Below, one piece after another: positions 62,506 to 64,000 of a stretch of DNA of 64,000 nucleotides; position 1 is the stretch's first letter, and each line of letters starts with the position of its first letter. Both the position numbers and the translations under genes were made by a program. Source of the DNA: Alkalibacterium iburiense (lineage in GTDB: Bacteria; Bacillota; Bacilli; Lactobacillales; Carnobacteriaceae_A); contig NZ_BAAACW010000017.1 of assembly GCF_039521845.1 (NCBI RefSeq), positions 12,111 through 76,110 on the forward strand, in the 5' to 3' direction. A model generated the notes under the pieces. The model was not told the origin of the DNA, did no database searches, and saw only the letters and a program-made list of their open reading frames with translations.

Positions 62506-63057
62506 TTATTCGTCTACGCTTACTTCGCCTTCTACAGTTCCACCATCAAGGTTTGCAGATTCTTGTAATTCTTCAGAAGCAAATGTCACGTTACCAGTGA
62601 TAGTCGCTTCTTCTAAACTAAATCCTTCAGCATTAACATAAACGTCTCCGTCTAATGTTCCTTGGTGAATGTGGAAGTTTGGAGATTCAACAATTAATTC
62701 TGGAACAGATAGAGTGTATCTGTTATTAACGTTGTTATCTTCATCATTATCATAAAGACCCAACTTACGGTAGACTTCATTGCTGTCATCACCAGAGTAG
62801 TGGAACTCACCTTCGACAGTAATCGCTTCGTCAACTGTTACGTCATCAGTTAGTGCTGTAATCCAGTTTCCGTCTGCGCCTAAAGAAGCAACCACTTCTT
62901 CAGGATCAGCTGTAATAGAAGCAGCTGTTACTGCATCTCCGTTGTCTCCGTTATCTGTTGCTGCATCGTCAGTACCGCCGTTGTCACATGCTGCTAAAAA
63001 TCCGCCTAATGCAACGACTGCTGCACCTGCTGCTAATTTCTTTTTCAATAAACCCAT
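62506..63057 (-). CDS. acidic lipoprotein, paralogue of the next gene
   Basis: 183 residues: lipoprotein signal with lipobox LAAC (Cys 24), an Asp/Asn/Gly-rich spacer, then a beta-rich domain. The last 75 residues read like a parallel beta-helix (GDVYVNAEGFSLEEATITGNVTF), ending SEELQESANLDGGTVEGEVSV. About half of the domain positions match the neighbouring lipoprotein. Known family not recognised; the repeat pattern recalls polymer-forming (bactofilin-like) or pectate-lyase-like helices. Surface-anchored, own promoter and terminator. Confidence 0.8.
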   Translation of the reverse strand: MGLLKKKLAAGAAVVALGGFLAACDNGGTDDAATDNGDNGDAVTAASITADPEEVVASLGADGNWITALTDDVTVDEAITVEGEFHYSGDDSNEVYRKLGLYDNDEDNNVNNRYTLSVPELIVESPNFHIHQGTLDGDVYVNAEGFSLEEATITGNVTFASEELQESANLDGGTVEGEVSVDE

Positions 63058-63166
63058 TTTTTATCCCTTACCTTTCAACTTGCAATGTAATTAGTTTCCC
63101 TAAATGAAAGAAGAAGCGGAGAGAATAGATATTCGGACAAACCTTCCTCTTTTCATTACTTAGTAT

Positions 63167-63195
63167 ACTATAACTTATCGTTGTGAAGTAGTCAA
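63167..63195 (-). promoter_or_regulatory. promoter of the lipoprotein gene at 62.5 kb
   Basis: On the minus strand TTGACT (63195-63190) and TATAGT (63172-63167), 17-base spacer; a palindrome TAGTATACTA (63161-63170) overlaps the -10. The leader to the ATG is about 100 bases. Confidence 0.7.
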
Positions 63196-63248
63196 CAAAT
63201 CTGCACTTTAGAAATCCCTAAATAGTTACTCATTGTTTTCTCATAAAA

Positions 63249-63286
63249 AACCCTCTCAAAAGGCCATTTTGGCTCATGAGAGGGTT
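63249..63286 (-). terminator. intrinsic terminator of the lipoprotein gene at 63.3 kb
   Basis: On the minus strand AACCCTCTCA pairs with TGAGAGGGTT, followed by TTTT; a smaller inner stem GCCAAAATGGC is present in the loop. Confidence 0.88.
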
Positions 63287-63298
63287 CTAAAGCTTATA

Positions 63299-63853
63299 TT
63301 ATTCTTCTACTCTGATTTCTCCAGTAACTGTACCTTCGTCTAATTCAGCAGACTCCTGTAGCTCTTCACTGCTGAAGATTAAATCTCCATCAATTGTTCC
63401 GCCGATTAAACGGAAGTTTTCAGCTTCAACGTATACGTCACCTTCGAATGTACCATTTTGCAAACGAGTGCTCTCATTTTGAATGGTAATACTTGGTGCT
63501 GATAATGTAAATGTATCTGTTACGTTACGGTCTTCATCTTGAGTGTATAAAGCTAGTTTACGTTCAGGTTCACCAGCGTTATTTGTGAAACCGTCTACCA
63601 TGACTAATTCTTCTTCTGTTGTAATGTCATCTTCAAATATTACGATCCAAGCTCCATCACTAGATAACCCTTCTAATAATGATTCTTCATCGTTAACAAC
63701 TACTTGTGTTGCTCCAGTAGTTGTATCTGCTGTTTCTTCTGTATCTGCCGTTTCTTCAGTCGCGTCATTTGAATTTTCGTTGACGGCTCCTTCACAAGCG
63801 GCTAGTACCCCCACGCTTGCTGTAATAAATAATAGTCTGTTCCACTTTACCAT
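63299..63853 (-). CDS. acidic lipoprotein, paralogue of the preceding gene
   Basis: 184 residues from the ATG at 63853 (AGGAGG 7 bases upstream; the 18-codon extension has no ribosome site). Lipobox LAAC (Cys 20), a Glu/Thr-rich spacer (TEETADTEETADTTTG), then a domain aligned with its neighbour: SDGAWIVIFEDDI, KLALYTQDEDRNVTDTFTLS, GTFEGDVYVEAENFRL and SEELQESAELDEGTVTGEI. Function unknown. It has its own consensus promoter, so the two are expressed separately. Confidence 0.8.
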   Translation of the reverse strand: MVKWNRLLFITASVGVLAACEGAVNENSNDATEETADTEETADTTTGATQVVVNDEESLLEGLSSDGAWIVIFEDDITTEEELVMVDGFTNNAGEPERKLALYTQDEDRNVTDTFTLSAPSITIQNESTRLQNGTFEGDVYVEAENFRLIGGTIDGDLIFSSEELQESAELDEGTVTGEIRVEE

Positions 63854-63892
63854 ATTTGTTCCTCCTGTTTTACTTATGTGATTGATTGCACA

Positions 63893-63923
63893 TTTATAAT
63901 AACACATTCACAAAGTATGTCAA
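63893..63923 (-). promoter_or_regulatory. promoter of the lipoprotein gene at 63.3 kb
   Basis: On the minus strand a perfect TTGACA (63923-63918) and TTATAA (63899-63894) with 18-base spacing, about 40 bases before the ATG. Confidence 0.7.
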
Positions 63924-63963
63924 TCACGGGAGTTTAACAGCTGGAATCAATAAAAAGTGACAC

Positions 63964-63988
63964 AAAGCCTGTTATGGCTTTATTTTTT
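63964..63988 (+). terminator. terminator-like hairpin near the window end
   Basis: AAAGCC-TGTTAT-GGCTTT followed by ATTTTTTT on the plus strand. No plus-strand gene precedes it within about 4 kb, so its transcript is unknown. Confidence 0.5.
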
Positions 63989-64000
63989 TGTCAAATTTGA

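Overview
This window reads as chromosomal DNA of a low-GC, non-sporulating Gram-positive bacterium of the order Lactobacillales. Gene families and gene order (ccpA divergent from pepQ; nusB-xseA-xseB-ispA-tlyA-argR-recN; zapA-cvpA-mutS2-trxA; murI-rdgB-yfcE) are typical of lactic acid bacteria and Bacilli. The very acidic lipoproteins and the general protein style suggest a halophilic or alkaliphilic Carnobacteriaceae-like organism (Alkalibacterium or Marinilactibacillus type). That placement is inference from family resemblance; no rRNA gene is present. No tRNA or rRNA gene, insertion sequence, phage or CRISPR array was recognised. Most genes lie on the minus strand.

Layout. 1-7.3 kb: the 3'-truncated end of ftsK, divergent acylphosphatase and a YidC lipoprotein insertase, an ArlRS-like two-component system and 6-phosphogluconate dehydrogenase. 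7.4-16.2 kb: a small DUF4044 membrane protein, then the conserved housekeeping run recN, argR, tlyA, ispA, xseB, xseA, nusB, asp23-like, efp and an aminopeptidase P. 16.2-20.6 kb: a structured non-coding stretch and a complete comGA-comGG competence pseudopilus operon. 20.7-29.9 kb: yebC, vanZ-like, pepF, a secreted NlpC/P60 hydrolase, trhO and a class A penicillin-binding protein with an Asn/Gly/Asp tail. 29.9-38.5 kb: ccpA/pepQ, an FMN-binding lipoprotein, envelope proteins (YtxH, DUF948), MscS, CbpB and the murI-rdgB-yfcE operon with yslB. 38.5-52.1 kb: a FAD/NAD(P) protein, an unknown small protein, trxA, mutS2, cvpA, zapA, pheST behind a T-box, a frameshifted HxlR regulator and tandem mgtE genes behind an M-box magnesium riboswitch. 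52.1-64 kb: an acidic lipoprotein, a short-chain dehydrogenase broken by an in-frame stop, a second dehydrogenase, an HD protein, an RNA methyltransferase, a secreted M23 peptidase, two overlapping acetyltransferase genes, a 550-base non-coding region with large inverted repeats, a second M3 oligopeptidase and two paralogous acidic lipoproteins.

How it fits together. Cell-envelope growth and division recur throughout: FtsK, ZapA, CvpA, YidC, PBP, MurI, and two PcsB/CwlO-like hydrolases that share one coiled-coil module but carry different catalytic heads. Peptide use (PepF, a second M3 peptidase, two Xaa-Pro peptidases) with CcpA suits a fermentative, amino-acid-scavenging lifestyle. Many transcription units are delimited by clear intrinsic terminators, several of them bidirectional. 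Start codons were re-chosen in about fifteen genes from Shine-Dalgarno spacing. The least explained parts are the paralogous lipoproteins at 62.5-63.9 kb and the non-coding regions at 16.2-16.6 kb and 59.9-60.5 kb.
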